Shown: positions 12,289-25,596 of the stretch, in pieces | Position numbering within the stretch: the stretch's first letter is position 1 | How the letters are laid out: every line of letters begins with the position of its first letter | Source of the DNA: Cystobasidium ongulense | Lineage: Eukaryota; Basidiomycota; Cystobasidiomycetes; Cystobasidiales; Cystobasidiaceae | Length of the DNA: 64,000 bases | Assembly (NCBI GenBank): GCA_022835595.1 | Contig: BQUP01000003.1 | Coordinates: forward strand, 750,629 to 814,628 | Reading direction: 5' to 3' | Position numbers and translations under genes: made by a program | The notes under the pieces: generated by a model | Databases searched by the model: none | The model's input: only the letters and a program-made list of their open reading frames with translations | What the model was told of the DNA's origin: nothing

Positions 12289-12926
12289 TTTGTTGTGATT
12301 TACTTGACTTGAATTAGATAGTGATAGAACAAGTATATTAGATTATGCTGTCTCCCTCAAGGTGGGGGTGAAGTAAAGGAGGAAAGACAAGAGACAAGCT
12401 CCCGAAGTGAGCGCCTTTTATACCCTATTTTTTGGAAGCTTGGAAGGCGCACGAATGCTTCCAAGCTTACTCATGTCGGAGGACCTTCCATGTCCGCGGA
12501 CATGAGAAGTTTACGGATACTTCCACCATGCATGCTTCTCTTCCAGGAGGGAAGCTCCCCACAGAGGCGGAGAATGGCTGCGGCATTTATGAGCTGATAT
12601 ATAAATCTTTGAGCATCAGTGCAAGGTCAGTGCACTAGTACTTTTAGTAGCCGAATATGTCCAGCCCTTTGTAAGCTCGAGGTGAGAGAAGGTGATCTTG
12701 ATAGCTCCGCGCCGAACCTCAGGCGGCAGTAATATTCTGTAGCTTGCTTGTGGATAAGATGCTGCATATTAGTTGACGGCATAATATTACGAGGGTATAA
12801 CTGAGTGGAAATAATGGACAAAGGTGCAGATAGGTAATGGGTGCGGGGTTGAAGAAATTATTTGTGTAGGTTACCCTACGTTCTGTCAGACTGCTGCGAG
12901 GCAGTATAACCAAGTAGATTGTCTCA
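12289..12926. other. Intergenic region with inverted repeats
   Basis: An 11-bp perfect inverted repeat (12436-12446 with 12458-12468) encloses an 11-nt loop, and a 16-bp perfect palindrome (CATGTCCGCGGACATG) lies at 12489-12504. No coding sequence is supported. The repeats sit between the start of the USP-like gene and the stop of the transporter. Confidence 0.5.
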
Positions 12927-15046
12927 TCAAGCACGACCTTGTACGACAGTGTTGGTCTCCGCCTCGTAACTCTCGGCCTTTTGAGCTCGTAGACGATCGG
13001 CGGCCTTAATGCCAAAATCGTTCTTGAAGATGATACGGGTCTCCTCGATGGAGAGGCCAGCGGTATTAGGATAGCAGAAGACGACGAAGACGCAGCCGAT
13101 GACTGACAAACTGGGAGCATCAGTAAAGTGCGATTAAACAAAGGGAACTGTACTTACAGCAAAGACCAGCGTAGAACCCGAAGGACCCGCTAGGCGTGAA
13201 TGCGTCCATCATAGAAAGGTAGGTAGAACCGATAAGCACATTCGAGAGCCAATTACATCCGGTTGCAAACGATGTACCGATGCCCCGCTACGGTTTGAGC
13301 TTAAATTTAGCAGATTCAGGAGTACAGAAAGAAAAGTTGGAACTCACGTAGGAGATCGGGAACAGCTCTCCTTGTTGCCATGGAATGTTGCCAATGCCGA
13401 GAGCGTACGAGAAAACGTAGAAGATCATCGAAAACAGCACGAGTCCGCTCCATTTGCCAGGATAGTCTGCATTTGGATCGAGTTTGCCACCAGTACCTAA
13501 GGTAAGGTAGTGGAAAGATATAGCGGCCAGAACCAGGCCAATGACCATTCCAGGCGCAGAGAAAAGTAAAACTCGTCGACGACCGATAATATCGATATAT
13601 TTAAGAGCCTGAAAGGTGTGGTCAGACTCCCGTCATTGCAACTTGCGAGCAGCCACTTACAAGGACGGTACCAATGAAGTTTGTGCCCGAGACAATTAAG
13701 CCAACAGCAGTTGGATTGTTGAATCCAATGGAGGCGAAGAGCGTTGCCGAGTAATACCTGTAGCAATTAGTCAGTACTAGCTCCTCATGCGTAAGGAGGA
13801 GTAGCTCACATGAGGGTGTTGAAGCCAGAGAGCTGCTGGAATAGCTGCAGGCCACACGCAATAATTAAGGCGCGTCTGTTCGATCCAACAAGTACGATAT
13901 CCTTAATCCGCTTCTTCAAACTTTCAGATGCCAGGATCTTCGCTTGCAACGCCGCCTCCTGCTGAAGGAACTCAATTTTGACATCGAGCTGCTCGTCGGT
14001 CTCGTAGGGATAGATCTTCTTGAGGGCGTTCTTTGCAGGCTTGAATCTGCCTTTAACGATAAGCTGTCGAGGCGAATCCGGCAAGAAAACGAGAGCAACA
14101 ATCTGAATGCCAGCTGGAATGGCGCACAGACCAGCCATCCAGCGCCATCCGCCAGCAGTCTTTTCGAAGGCAGCACCGATAGCGTACGCTGCAGAAAGAT
14201 GAGCTGACCGTCGTTTGCTCAACTGCACTGTAACGACTCACCAATAACTTGACCAAAGGTAATCGCAACTACGTTGACAGTGACTAGGCGGCCACGCAAA
14301 TGAGTGGGAGCCAGCTCGGTCAAGATGAGTGGGCAGATGCACGAGGCGATACCGACGCCCAGACCCAATAGAGCTCTTCCAACAGCCATGGTGGCAACAT
14401 TGTGTGCAACTGCTTGGACGATGGCTCCGATGATGAAGAAGACATCTGCGGCCCAGAGAAGCCACTTTCTCCCAAATTTATCAGATGAGATTCCTGCCAG
14501 GATACCACCGACGAAAGCCAGTGCAGTTGTGATGGACGTAATGAGCTCTTTGTCGCCGTTTGAAAGATTGTGACCTAGGTCGTCGCCCAAGCTGACCAAG
14601 ATACCGGCTAGAAAGGGACTGGCTCAGTACAATGCCGATGTGATACAAGCAAGCTTCTCTCACAAATGATGCCTGTATCGAGACCGAATAGTAGACCGCC
14701 TGTAGATTCAACAACCGTCTGACCGCATCAGCGAACCAGATCGACCAGCTTTTCGAGAACAACATGCGGGGAACGCACTGATGGAGATCATAGAAGTCAA
14801 GAACCAGATGTAGTATGTGACTCTCTCCCTCCTTGCTCCGCCCATTCCAGCAGGCAGGTCTCGAGCATAATTGTCGATCGGATCTTCTTTGGCGCTCACA
14901 GCTTCCACAGAATGCAGCCTGTCCAGGCGAGTTGAAGAGCTAGCTCCGTCACCTTGTAAGAGCTGACGATCCTCCTTGAGTGAACCGGTTGAGCTCTCCA
15001 GGCTTGTAGGCGTGTCAGTGCCCGTTCTGATGTTCGAGGCAGACAT
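12927..15046 (-). CDS. Sugar-porter MFS transporter, myo-inositol (ITR) type
   Basis: A plasma-membrane proton symporter of the sugar porter family with 12 expected helices. The start ATG is at 15046, and a hydrophilic Ser/Thr-rich N-terminus precedes helix 1. Splicing out the first intron gives GGLLFGLDTGII. Other family motifs are DKFGRKW, GRALLGLGVGI, LPDSPRQLIVKGR, LQQLSGFNTLMYYS and IGRRRVLLF. The late stretch GNIPWQQGELFP and the ending GSFGFYAGLCC, then NTAGLSIEE, are typical of fungal Itr1/Itr2 inositol carriers rather than hexose carriers. About eight exons. Substrate assignment is by motif resemblance only. Confidence 0.88.
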
Positions 15047-15613
15047 CTTTGCTGAGATGAGGCCTGAAAATTGCTTGTTGAGGGGGTTTTTGAGATTAAC
15101 ACGGATTGCTTTCGCTTGAGTACGACGCTTTACACGGTCAGAGGCTCGACGAAATAGTCTTGCGCGTAGACGTCTGAAGTGGTGAAGAGTCTGCCCGTCT
15201 TGTGCATGGGGAGTCTGGCTGTCTCAAAGGGTCGAGTGTCGCCTCGCTTGTTTGGATTGTTGCAAGCAAGAAAGACGCCCCAGCAAACCGAGAACCTCAA
15301 ACACTTCTCAGCAATCAGCAAGACAGGTTCCGAGGTTTGGATGATAATCGGAAGCATTGCATATGAATAAATAGTTAATAAAATGCTTTAACATTACATT
15401 ACGAGATAGTAAAAATAGCAATTCATCATTAAAAGCCATATTGTCAAAAGCCATAAAAGAAAGCCGATGAGAAGGGTGAGGGCGATGACTAGCGTGCCTC
15501 CTTCTTCCACCAATCCCTGACACGTGTATTGATATCGATTGTACATCACCTTGAAGAACCTTGAGCTGTATGCTGAAGAGCCAAGGGGGAACCCTTTCGA
15601 AAACAATGCACAC
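15047..15613. other. Transporter promoter and SOK1 3' flank
   Basis: Gap between two minus-strand genes. Nothing beyond short random frames; a T/A-rich patch near 15360-15450 could hold the SOK1 polyadenylation site. Confidence 0.4.
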
Positions 15614-18600
15614 CTAAAGCAAGCCAGCGTATAGCTCTCTGAAAACATGGGCATTATACCCAGCAACCTTCGAGATACGCGAGGCTAGTAGACGAACTTC
15701 GCTCGTCAGGTCAAGCAAACCATTTTGCTTGATGATGGCATCGGTCTCTGCATGTCCCTCGGGAGTCAGATCCGACGAAGCCATATCCCGAGGCTTGTTG
15801 CCAGTTAACTTTGAAGACGACTGGATTTCGTGGATCATTAAGCCCGAAAGAGTTTTTCTTAGTCTCGTTTGAACGAGTTGGAACTGCGCCGTGCAAAAGC
15901 AGATCCTAACTTAGCAATGGCTTTCAATACGCAGACCGAGGTGCGACTTACAAGCTTGCTTTCAGGCTTGAAGTTGTTGTCCATCCAGCTATTCAACACC
16001 GCAAGTGTCGATGAGTCTGGGACGAAAGTGCCTTCGCCCGTTGCGCCTTGTTCCGACGAGGAGAAACGTGCAATCTGAAGAAGGACATCCCTCATCCCAG
16101 TACGCCACTTTTCAGATTCCAATTTCTTGACACTTTGAGACAATGCAGGTGCAGCACGGCGACCCAAAGCTGAGGGTGTGACTGCAGTGGAAGTATTGAT
16201 CTCACTCATGATGATCCAGATCTGCCTTCTGATGCCCTCCACATCCTCGGGTGATGGGATCCGTTTGTTAACAGAGCATAATTGGCGGTAGAGTAGTAAG
16301 AGTAATTGAACGATGACTAAGTCAACAATATCACCATGGAACAATTGAAGTCGGTATATATCGAGTTGGAGGGTTTCTGGTACTTCCCCCGATTGGGGCA
16401 GAGCTTGCGCCTTTGGTTTGCGTGGGCGCTCTGTACAGCTAGATTGTCGATTTTGTGCCGTCTTCTCTACAACGGGAGTTTCCGACTTTTCTTCTGATGG
16501 GTTGAACAAAAGCTCTAGAACGCCATCAACAATATTGGAGCAGTATTTACTGTTACTTGTCATTTGACCGGTAGCAGGCAACGCAACTCGTTGCTGAATG
16601 GCAGCGATCCATGCCTTTGTCTTCGTCAGAGGCGGACCTTGAGTTGCCTCCTCGAGAATGCGAGCGGCATCTTCGACTTGAGGTCTCTTCTCTCGAAGGT
16701 GTAAAAAAGTCTTGTATTCAAAATCGGCCGCGGTCTCCAGTAGGTAGGGTCTCAACATTCTGAGCTGATGATTGGCGATATCAAGTTTCATGAGTTCTAG
16801 GATCTCGAAGCACATTCGTAGTCCGCTCGAAACAGTAGACATGTCGTTCGTCTGACCACCTTTCTTGATCGTCTGCACCATCGATTCCACAATGTCATCG
16901 CGCATCGGAGCGCAATGCGATTTGATGATCTGGCCAAAGAAAGCGGCGAGTGAGCAGACATCAAGGACGCCATGAGCTACCTCTTGAGCAATGAAGGTTG
17001 GGTCAAGAGTATCGATGATCATTTGCGATGTAGCGGTACCCGCACTGCCTGATTTAGAGACCGTGCGAGAAGGGGAATTTGGTCCTGATGAAGCGTTGCC
17101 AGCCGATGGTAGAAGGGCGAGCAGAATATCGCGTAGCTCCTGAATGAGAGGAATGATACGTGAAGGGAGACGTCCGGAGATGGAAGTTCGCCGACCTGGG
17201 ACTGCTGCATTCGTGCAGATACAAGGCAGAGGAAGCGATGGTTTGCCCATCATTCTCGCAGTTGCCGATGGAGCGAAGGAGTACGCTGTACATTTGCATC
17301 CGGTTTCGAGCTCGCGTGTGACTGCTGTCCAGTAACGATCTGCAGCTTCGCGTTTTCTATCTCCCCTGCAAAAGCCAGCCTGAAATCAGCCTCCTCTTTC
17401 ATCACATGTTAGGAAGGAATCTGACTGACCTGTCACCATCGAAATTCGGTCTGAACATGAGATTAGCATCAAAGACAACGTCATGTCTTAGTTGTCTGCA
17501 TTGCAGAACTTCCTGCAAATCAAGCTCTCTCAAGGTATCCCTTGCAATAGGGGGCATATACGCAGGGATACTCGCAGTAGGGGGCGGTTTGACCTGAATC
17601 TGAAGAGCTGGAATGGGAATCTGAGGAGGAGGAGCTACGTATAGAAAGCTAGGTCGATACGTACTCGCAGTCGAGCCATTTACAGGAGTGTTGACCAGAG
17701 TTACATTGGAGGTAGGTGCTGGAAAGCGTCTCTGCGCTTGTGAAAAAGCCTGAGTTCGTGAAGGATAGGGAGGTAGAACTGTGCGGTTGAGGTAGATCAC
17801 CGGTGGTGCTGCCCGAGAGTACTTTGGCATATTGAACTGATGCATCGCGGCGAGCTGAGCTGGCGTGAATTGCAGTGGAGGTTCGTCATCTTGAATGGAA
17901 GTGCGGTGAGGTTCGTCACTGTGCTTGGTACGAGACGCTTGGGCCTCGGTCTTTTCTTGACGCTTATCCTTACTGCACGAGCCACGACTGAGCATTTCGC
18001 CTCGTGTGGCAACGTCGTTTGATGCTATCATACATTCTGTAGTAGCAGACTCCTGTACCTTCGGACCTTGACGGTCTTCCTCTCTTGTTTCAGTGCGTTG
18101 GTCTGCTTCAGCCATAGATTCCTGCTTCGTGTCCAGTTCCTGGGTGTTTGGTAGACTCGAGGAGAGTTCACAATGCGACTGGGTCGACGAGAAGCTCACT
18201 GAGGTACTTGTTTGTCGGTGGTGCGTCTGATATTGAGAGCGAGCAATAGTGATTTCATCCTGCAGAGGTAACGAAGCCGCCCTTTGCATTCGACGTCTGA
18301 CAGGTCTACTGCAAGTCTTGTCACGTCGTGTAGAGATACGATCTGACGTGCGTGACTGACATGTCGCTGTAGTGTGACTGTCGATTGACATTTGGGAAGA
18401 ATCCTTGTTCGTGTTGGCATTTGGTCGCGTGAATGCAAACTGCATAGGAGAGCTTGAGGAAGGTGAACACGCCGGGTTGGGTGTTTGAAGTGAGAAAGCG
18501 GCATAAGCAGGTGATGGAGGTTGGGTAATTGTGAGATTTGAAAACGATGCAGAGGGTGGGGCGCTCGTCATATCGTGATCGCTTTGATTACTGAGGTCAA

Positions 18601-19315
18601 GGTGCGCTGGCATATGACCTTCATATGTATTCTCCGGAACGTTTAAATGACCAGTTGAAGCTGAAGCTTCTAGCTTTGGACGTTTGGCCATTTCCGAGGG
18701 GGTACCTTGAATTGATCTACGTCTTGCCGCTAGGGAGGAGGCAGGCAATGGTAGAAGAGAGGAGGAAGAGGAAGCTTGAAGAGGACGTCGAACTCTCGTT
18801 GCAACCGAGCATGACCTGTCGCTCGGCTGCTTGCCTTCATCGACGCGAGCGTCTGAACGTGAGGCTGTACAGGAGGAGGAGGAGCTCGTGCGGAGTGGAT
18901 GGTGGCAAATACTGGAGGGGGTTGGAGTAGACAGGAAATCGCTCGAACAGGTCGCACTGCGAGGACGAGGGGACGATAGATGAGCTGGTGATGATAACGT
19001 GGGTAGAGGAGTTCTCGGGAGCCGGTCCAGTCCTTCACACTTGCGTTTCCTCTCAAAGGAGCCAGTCCCATTTAAGCTGGGAGAGGAGCCATTACAGCCC
19101 TGATGCACAGAATCTTCCATATCGTAAGGCGATCCAGTTGACATTGCACTGTCCACAGCACTAGCATTGGAAGTACTTGAGCATGAGCATGCACGCATCG
19201 GCCTTCCAGTGGCAGAGGCAGATGTCGCTGTCGAGTCGGGGTGAGGGGTGCCTGACTGAGGTGAGGCTGTTCGGCGCGTGTGCTGGTGGATGATCAATGA
19301 CTGGTGGTCGTACAT
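15614..19315 (-). CDS. SOK1: SOK1/TCP11-family regulator
   Basis: A fungal member of the T-complex-11 family; yeast Sok1 is a high-copy suppressor of loss of protein kinase A. Exons 19315-17430, 17365-15952 and 15883-15614 total 3570 nt, 1189 residues. The first about 590 residues are low-complexity Ser/Thr/Pro-rich. The conserved region begins at MPPIARDTLRELDLQEVL, followed by RHDVVFDAN, then after intron 1 KREAADRYW and ETGCKC. The TCP11 core is IAQEVAHGVLD, QIIKSHCAPMRDD and MKLDIANHQLRMLRPYL. The last exon gives FQLVQTRLRKTLSGL and SRISKVAGYNAHVF. The start at 19315 is the first ATG that fits; another open frame overlaps it upstream to 19925. Confidence 0.9.
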
Positions 19316-20645
19316 AATGGACGCTCGCTTGAGAGTATGATGAGGTAGGAGACAGAGAGAGAGAGCAGCAGTCTGTCCCTTGTCGTCTATCTCTCAAAAG
19401 CTGGCTTTGTCCCAGAAAGCAGTGACCCCGTCGCTGTGCCTTTTTCGGTATCGCAACGACGAGCGAGCGAAAATGGACCTGGTTCGTCTGACACGCGGTT
19501 TGACCAGCACCGCAAAAGATGGGTAGAGGTGGCCGACGTGTATGACGGATTTCCCAGACTGGTGCGGGATCTGAGCTTGTACTGTCGTGTGTAGAGTAGG
19601 GTAAGGCGTCAATTGCTTTGCTGATGGAGGAGGCGCTTGGACTCGAATGACGATCGGCCTGGTTCGTGGTGCACGGCTGACATGAGTGGGAGTGCGTTCG
19701 AAGGCGAGAGGCATGGGATGATACGGCGTCAGTCTGGCAGGAGACTCGACCGGATGCTGACTGCTCACATGCTGGTGGTTGACTCTGGCTGACTCCCAGA
19801 CGAGTTCGAGGACTCCTCGCGATGGAGGCGTCAAGGCGAGTCGAGTCGAGGTCGCCGGCGTGTCGCCAGCTACGCGAGGGTGTTCTGTGATGCTTCTGGC
19901 CGGAGCCTCGTGTACTGTCAACCAATTACTGGTGCTGGCTGTCGAGAGGGTGCTTGAGCGCTGCAGTGAGTCTCTGGAAGAGGTGCTGGGTGGCGTTTTG
20001 ATGGAGACTCAAGACCGGGACTGGACTGGGATCAGCTGGCTGGGCCCTGAGCCCGGGAGATGGGAAAATCTCGGTCAACTGGTCAGTGCATGAAGGAGAG
20101 TTCTTAGCTAAGTAGAAACATCTTCCGCTTGAGAAGACGGACTGCGCGCAGAACTGCTATTTGCCCTAGGACGCGGCTGCAAACTGCAAATCTCCAACCC
20201 AGCTGCGGATGTGCGTTCGAGCCAGCGGAAACGTGCAAACGTATCACACAAGCATGTGCACGTTTAGGAGAGGGAAGCATGTGATAAATACCTCCAAGTT
20301 GCTGAAAGAGATGCTGCATTGCTGATGTCTTCCTGCTGACAGCAATCATGTCTGGGCTGCCTTCTTGCAGCAAAATGGATGGAGCGTTGCTGCGCTGACG
20401 GATGATGCGGTGGCAGTCATTTCCACGAGGGTGGTCTGCGTGCAATGTATTCGTTCACTGTCTTGTCGTGTTCGTGAATGCTCCTGTTTCTGACTCCGAA
20501 CTTCTTGGGCCGCTCTCGAGAGCTCTTCAGAGACACGCCAGGAAGCAAGACATGCTTTCTCTTCTGTTTCCAGCCTATCAATCCTTCTTTTCTGATTTGA
20601 TACCCTCGATGGCAGTCGACAGCAGCCTATAGAAGAGTAGGCGCA
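19316..20645. other. Divergent promoter region between SOK1 and CET1
   Basis: About 1.3 kb between divergent starts. It holds a GA-repeat run near 19353-19365 and several random open frames. No coding or RNA gene is supported. The length suggests SOK1 has a long leader or an extended upstream control region. Confidence 0.45.
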
Positions 20646-22295
20646 ATGTCAACAAGCCCAGCCCCGTCAGGAGATTATCCTGCGTCTGATGCTCGAAAGC
20701 GCAAGAGAGCAAGAGGCGAAAGCAACGAGGATGATCAGGTCGTCGAAGAGAATGGCCATGGGCGGATAGCCAGCTCAGCAAGCCCTAGACCACTTACAGC
20801 AGCAACAGATGGGCAACAGACGTCGTATACATCTGCTTATGGTCGCTCGCAGATTGCTGAGAGTAGTAAAGCCGCATATCAAAGTCCTGGACCGACGACA
20901 GCTACAGCGCTACCATCAACAACACTACAGGAAGAGGAAGGTCAACATCAAGCTGAGACCTCGCAATCAAGCACTTCGAATGGCAACGGAAGCGGGAGAG
21001 GTCAACAGCGGCAACCGCAACCTCATGCATCCAGAGCAGCTCGATTCGACAAACCAGCACAAATCCTGTCGAAAGATACTTTGGAACCATCATACTTTGT
21101 AGTTGAACCTAATGACGAGTTCACCAGGGAGGTTGGAGACTGGCTTTGGGGATGGATCAAGAATAGAGCCGACGTCGAGGTGGGTGCCTTTACGAGATCC
21201 TCCCAACACGTTTAATACGATGTACGGTATGCTGACACAAATGCTTTCTTCTGCCTACCTCATAGATTGAAGGCAAGATTGGCCTACTAGTAGACGCAAG
21301 ACCTGGTCTACCACCTAAAACAAGAGTATCCTTTCCCCTCGCCACCGAAACAAGTGAGCTTCAGTAAAGTGCTGTTCATCCATAGTTCTCCCACTCACCT
21401 GTCCCTGTTAGTTCTTACAGATACTACATTCGCTCGCTTTCAATCTAACATGTCACTAGTAAGCTCCAACCCATCGTAGCATAGGCAAACTGTGACTGAA
21501 CGGCATCCCTGCAGCGGCAACATCACCACTTCAATCAAATCTTAAACATGCGAGCTACAGAAGCTTCTCAACCAGGATATACAGGCGCACCAATTCGTTA
21601 CTTGCATACCAAAGAAATCGATGCTTTTTATCATTCAACACAAACAATCTCAGGTGGTGCAGCTGGTAAAACAAAAGTTAGAGTAACAAGAGATCAAAAT
21701 TCTGGCCAAATTAAAAATGATCCTAAAGCAAGTGTTAGGAAAAGTAGAATTGCTGATATGAATATTTATTCTCCTAAAAGAGGATTCGATTTTCGTATTA
21801 GTGTTAGTGTTGAAGAGGCTGGTGAGTTCGAGAATTATCTGTTTCTGGAGAGGATGTGAAGCTAAAGACTGGCCATAAACCTCTTAGCTCCTATACCTAC
21901 ATCCAAACCGACACACGAAAGGTGGAAAGACAGAGTGTCCTACAAGCATCAAGCCTTTCAGATTGATTTGACGCAAGTACGATCGTCGGAAAGTGTAAGC
22001 TCGCACAGATAATAGCAAGTCAAGCAGTAGAAGTGTCGTGCTGATGTACTCTTGACCATCGCACTACAGAAAGAAGTGCTCCACGAGCTCGAAATCGAAT
22101 TCAGTGATATGCCATTACTGATGCAAGAAGGTGAAAAGGCCGAAAGAGGTGAAGAAAGCTTGTACTATGACTTGATACAAGTCTTTCTCAACAATGTACG
22201 AATGTAAGTTTGAGGCTTCGCTTGTTTTGATGGCTTCTACGAACAAGATAGCTGAATTACTTTACAGGCTCATTCGGAATGCTTGCCCGCCTTGA
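20646..22295 (+). CDS. CET1: mRNA-capping RNA 5'-triphosphatase (Cet1 type)
   Basis: Removes the gamma phosphate from nascent pre-mRNA, the first step of cap formation, in the nucleus. Seven exons (20646-21179, 21266-21353, 21421-21458, 21515-21821, 21888-21994, 22070-22203, 22268-22295) sum to 1236 nt, 411 residues. The N-terminal about 140 residues are disordered and Gln/Ser-rich with a KRKR basic patch. The tunnel-fold triphosphatase domain follows. Intron 1 splits the first metal-binding strand, giving VEIEGKIG with two glutamates; RFQSNMS, DMNIYSPKRGFDFRISVS, KDRVSYKHQAFQIDLTQV and the last metal-binding strand ELEIEF follow. This fungal-type metal-dependent enzyme is unrelated to the animal Cys-phosphatase. 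Confidence 0.92.
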
Positions 22296-22495
22296 TGGCT
22301 GCAAGTTCTCTCGCCAATTAGAAACGCAGATCGGATAATCAGTAGTACCCTCGCCTGTGCAGGACAGCCGTTTGTTGTTGATATGCCTTGTGGCTTAGCC
22401 ACGCCCTTGAATCATATGCCGGTGAAGAAAGACCGTCAATTTGCAAGTCATCCGACAAGGTCACGGAACATCCATCACGTAACGGCATACATGAG

Positions 22496-23926
22496 ATGTC
22501 TCGAAATACACTCCTCAACTTGACTGCTAACTTACATGGGCCTTTTGGGCACGTGAGTCCTGCCGCTTCGATCGCGCGTCCGAGCGTTTGCTTTTTGCTC
22601 CTCATCTCTTCAGGCCAGAGCCGCATTTGGACCAGATGCTCCCTTCGTGAACACTTCAAGCCGTCCTACTGGTACATTCCCTACTTCGCTCTCAGCCAAC
22701 CTCCGTGACGGCATGGAGAATAGAGTCGATGACTTTGTAGCGGGTGTCGAGGTCACTTTCGGACATCTCTCTGGCAGCTCCGAAGAACTCGCTGGGTTCC
22801 TACAAGCAGCCAGACGCTTCTATCTCGAGTACGTAGGAGTATCAGAGCCCTTGACATCGAATCAGCCAGACAGCCAGCTGCCGTTCTGGAGACATCTCGT
22901 TTTTTACTTGACCGTGGGACTCTCGGACCTGGGCGAGCTGGAGGAACGACGACTGCACGAGCTAGCTGGGACATTATCGAGTTGCTGGCCTCTGCTTGGG
23001 GTCCTCGTATCGCACTCCTACACGGCCCCTCAGCTTCACTGTCGCCCAGAGCCACCGCAAGATCCCTCAGCAAGCGTGCATGGATCTCTGGGTCTAGAGC
23101 GACGTTCAACTCTGGCAGAAGCATTGCAGTCACGACTCACCTCCCAGGCTACAAGGCCGCCACTTCAGAGGCATGCTTCTGTAGCTCACGCGTAAGTCTT
23201 ACTACTTTACAAGTATCTGCTGTTTTGCGATATCGACAACCTGAGGTCAAACGCGTGGGGTCCCGCAAATATTAGCTGATGCTAAGGGCTCGTTTCGCTC
23301 TCTTGAACAGCCGTAAAAGTAGTATTGTCGAGTCGGTAACACCGCCGATACGCTACACTGCAGCCGAATTAACCTTTGAGCCAGACGAAGTACCCATGAA
23401 TTTACCAGCAAGTCCAGATACAAGCTTGTGGGACAGTTACTTGGGCCGGACAAGTGGACGATCACTCTCCCAAACCACACAGCTCACCATCTCGTCAACT
23501 TCAACCTACCCTTACGATGTCCTCGCTACACCGCCTCAACATGCAGAGAATACACCCTTCTCCATAAATGCAGGGGTTGCGCACCCAGCTTCTGTCCCAA
23601 TGGGACATGTCGAAGTCAGTCGAAACACTCTAGTACATGATTTAGACAAGCCCAAAGAAGCACAATACCATGGCTCCTCGCTCTCTTTCCCAAGCAATCC
23701 GGTATCGCAACCACCAGCAAGCGCGGCGAAATTGCTCTTAGCCGATAGAGGGGATAATACTGCAAAATTAGTCCCCACAGCAGACGGGACTTATATACTC
23801 GACGTCTCTATAGGAGGCAAGAAACTTATCATCAACCCTCAGCGTCCCAATGAAGTACAATACCATGATCATCAAGGTTTCGTCGTCACTCAGTCCTTAT
23901 TTTCTCCCAAGATACCCGCTCAATAG
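22496..23926 (+). CDS. Hypothetical 416-aa protein
   Basis: Exons 22496-22552, 22614-23191 and 23311-23926 sum to 1251 nt with GT-AG junctions. It starts MSRNTLLNLTANLHGPFGH and has a predicted helical stretch (FVAGVEVTFGHLSGSS, then FLQAARRFYLEYVGV). A proline- and serine-rich middle follows, then a C-terminal patch that looks like a small beta domain (GTYILDVSIGGKKLIINP). I recognise no family. It starts 200 bp after CET1 on the same strand. No signal peptide or membrane helix. In exon 2 a second frame is also open for about 100 codons, so part of the middle could be read differently. Confidence 0.55.
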
Positions 23927-24577
23927 CATAATGGAAAGCCTCAGGAATTTATTTAGTGCAATAATGGATGTCACATGTACAAACATCAAGAAAGCTTAAT
24001 GGACCATATACCGTCTCATTCGACTGCCAAAATCAATACTTACTATGCATCTACGGATTTGATGGCTGGCAGTGTCAGCCTCATCTATCAGCCCCCCCGC
24101 ATGCGAAATTTTGGAAAGGCTCAGACAGCACACGAACTTTCGATTACATCAGTACAATTTGATAGTACTTCTTGAACCTACTAATTAGCCCTCAAGGCTT
24201 TTGTCACACTGTGATTTCCACTTGATGACAGCCGAGCGCCTAGATCACGTGATACTAAAATTTGACCGCAAGCCCGCCGCAACTAAAATCCGTGCCAACA
24301 ACGGTGCCTGGTGGGCAGTAGAATTAAGCTAAATAGTGGGCTCGAGTCTTTCTGTGTCCTGGCAAGGCTCAAGCCTGTCTTCGACGGCCGAACTCGGAAC
24401 AATACTCCCTTGCACTGACGCCATTCTTATACATTCTGGAGTAGTAGAACAACGCAGCGGGAAGGATTTACGGACAGTCACTACCTCAGTCAACTCGTAT
24501 TGTTCTGAATTCCTTACCTTCCTAACCACCTCAACTTCCTCGCAAAGCCACCTCGTCAATCCAGCATCCGCTTCGCT
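23927..24577. other. Intergenic, no gene supported
   Basis: Only short frames. The 3' half is the presumed promoter of the gene starting at 24578. Confidence 0.4.
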
Positions 24578-25596
24578 ATGCCCAAACCCAGTACCTCTAA
24601 GCATAAGAAGAGAGTCTCGTCGGTGTCCAATTTCCTCACAGTCCTTTCAAACATATTCAGTATCGGTATAACAGCAGCAACGTCTACCACCGTTGCACTT
24701 GCATCTGATGCGGCGGCGACAGCTTCCGAATATACCGTCAAGCCATTCAACACGCTCGTTAGAAGTGCTACGCAAAAGTACTTTGCTCCTCAGATTGCTT
24801 ATTCAAGTTATAGCATACGATGGAACATGACTGGGCGGAAGAGAGCGGCTACAGAAGAGGTTATATTCACGCGATCAGCTGAGGCTGCCGGACAGGTGGC
24901 GAGTGGACTGGCACGTCGGAACAGCTTAGCAAAACCATCCGGTAGCAGTCAGTCTCAATTCGCTACAATCCCGTCTTTCAGACAGTGGCTAGTTTTCTGA
25001 CTTTGCGATATACAGTTCCCGCTCGCGCAGGCATCGGACCACCACGCTCGTCGTCCCTACCGGTCATCACAGCACTCGACATACCAGATCTTCCAGCACG
25101 GCAAAAACGCAAGCCTACATTGGTACCAATCAATACAAATGTACCGACTATTTCAGTACCTCGAAGTGATTCGTCACCTTCCCCTCTTTCGTATATGCCT
25201 TATCCGGTTTTTCACGATACTGCTAGTCCATCCGGACTTCATACGCCCCTACTCAGCACTTCACACTCGGCTTCCGAAGCAAGCTGCTACAGTCAGCCGA
25301 GCACTCCTCGAATGGCCTGTTCGCCTATACAAGCATCACCTTTAAGAAACGTAACGTCAACGGAAACAAAAATGAATGAACAAATGTACAGTAAATCCAT
25401 CCCAATCGCTCGTTTCAGCTTTTGGAATTTAGTCGGCCTTGGTGAGGGCCAATCTTTGAAGGAAGGGTGCACGAGAGACTGTCCCAATCTCACGTCAGGT
25501 AAAGTGGAGGAAGAATATTTATCGCGCCTAGAAAGAGAAGATGTGGATGAAGAAGAAGAAGAACCAGAATCATATAAACGCCTTTGCTATCTATGA
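24578..25596 (+). CDS. Hypothetical 314-aa Ser/Pro-rich protein
   Basis: Exons 24578-24941 and 25016-25596 sum to 945 nt. It opens with a basic stretch (MPKPSTSKHKKR). A moderately hydrophobic segment follows (FLTVLSNIFSIGITAATSTTVALASD) that could be one membrane helix or an amphipathic helix, then Ser/Pro-rich sequence (PSPLSYMPYP, PSTPRMACSP) with many candidate phosphosites. The C-terminus is very acidic (EDVDEEEEEPES). No family recognised. It is convergent with the mitochondrial IF-2 gene, whose stop is about 260 bp away. Confidence 0.6.

Noticed and set aside
19161-19925. 254-codon minus-strand frame upstream of SOK1
   Set aside because: Low-complexity Ser/His/Pro composition overlapping the SOK1 start in another frame; better explained as leader or promoter.
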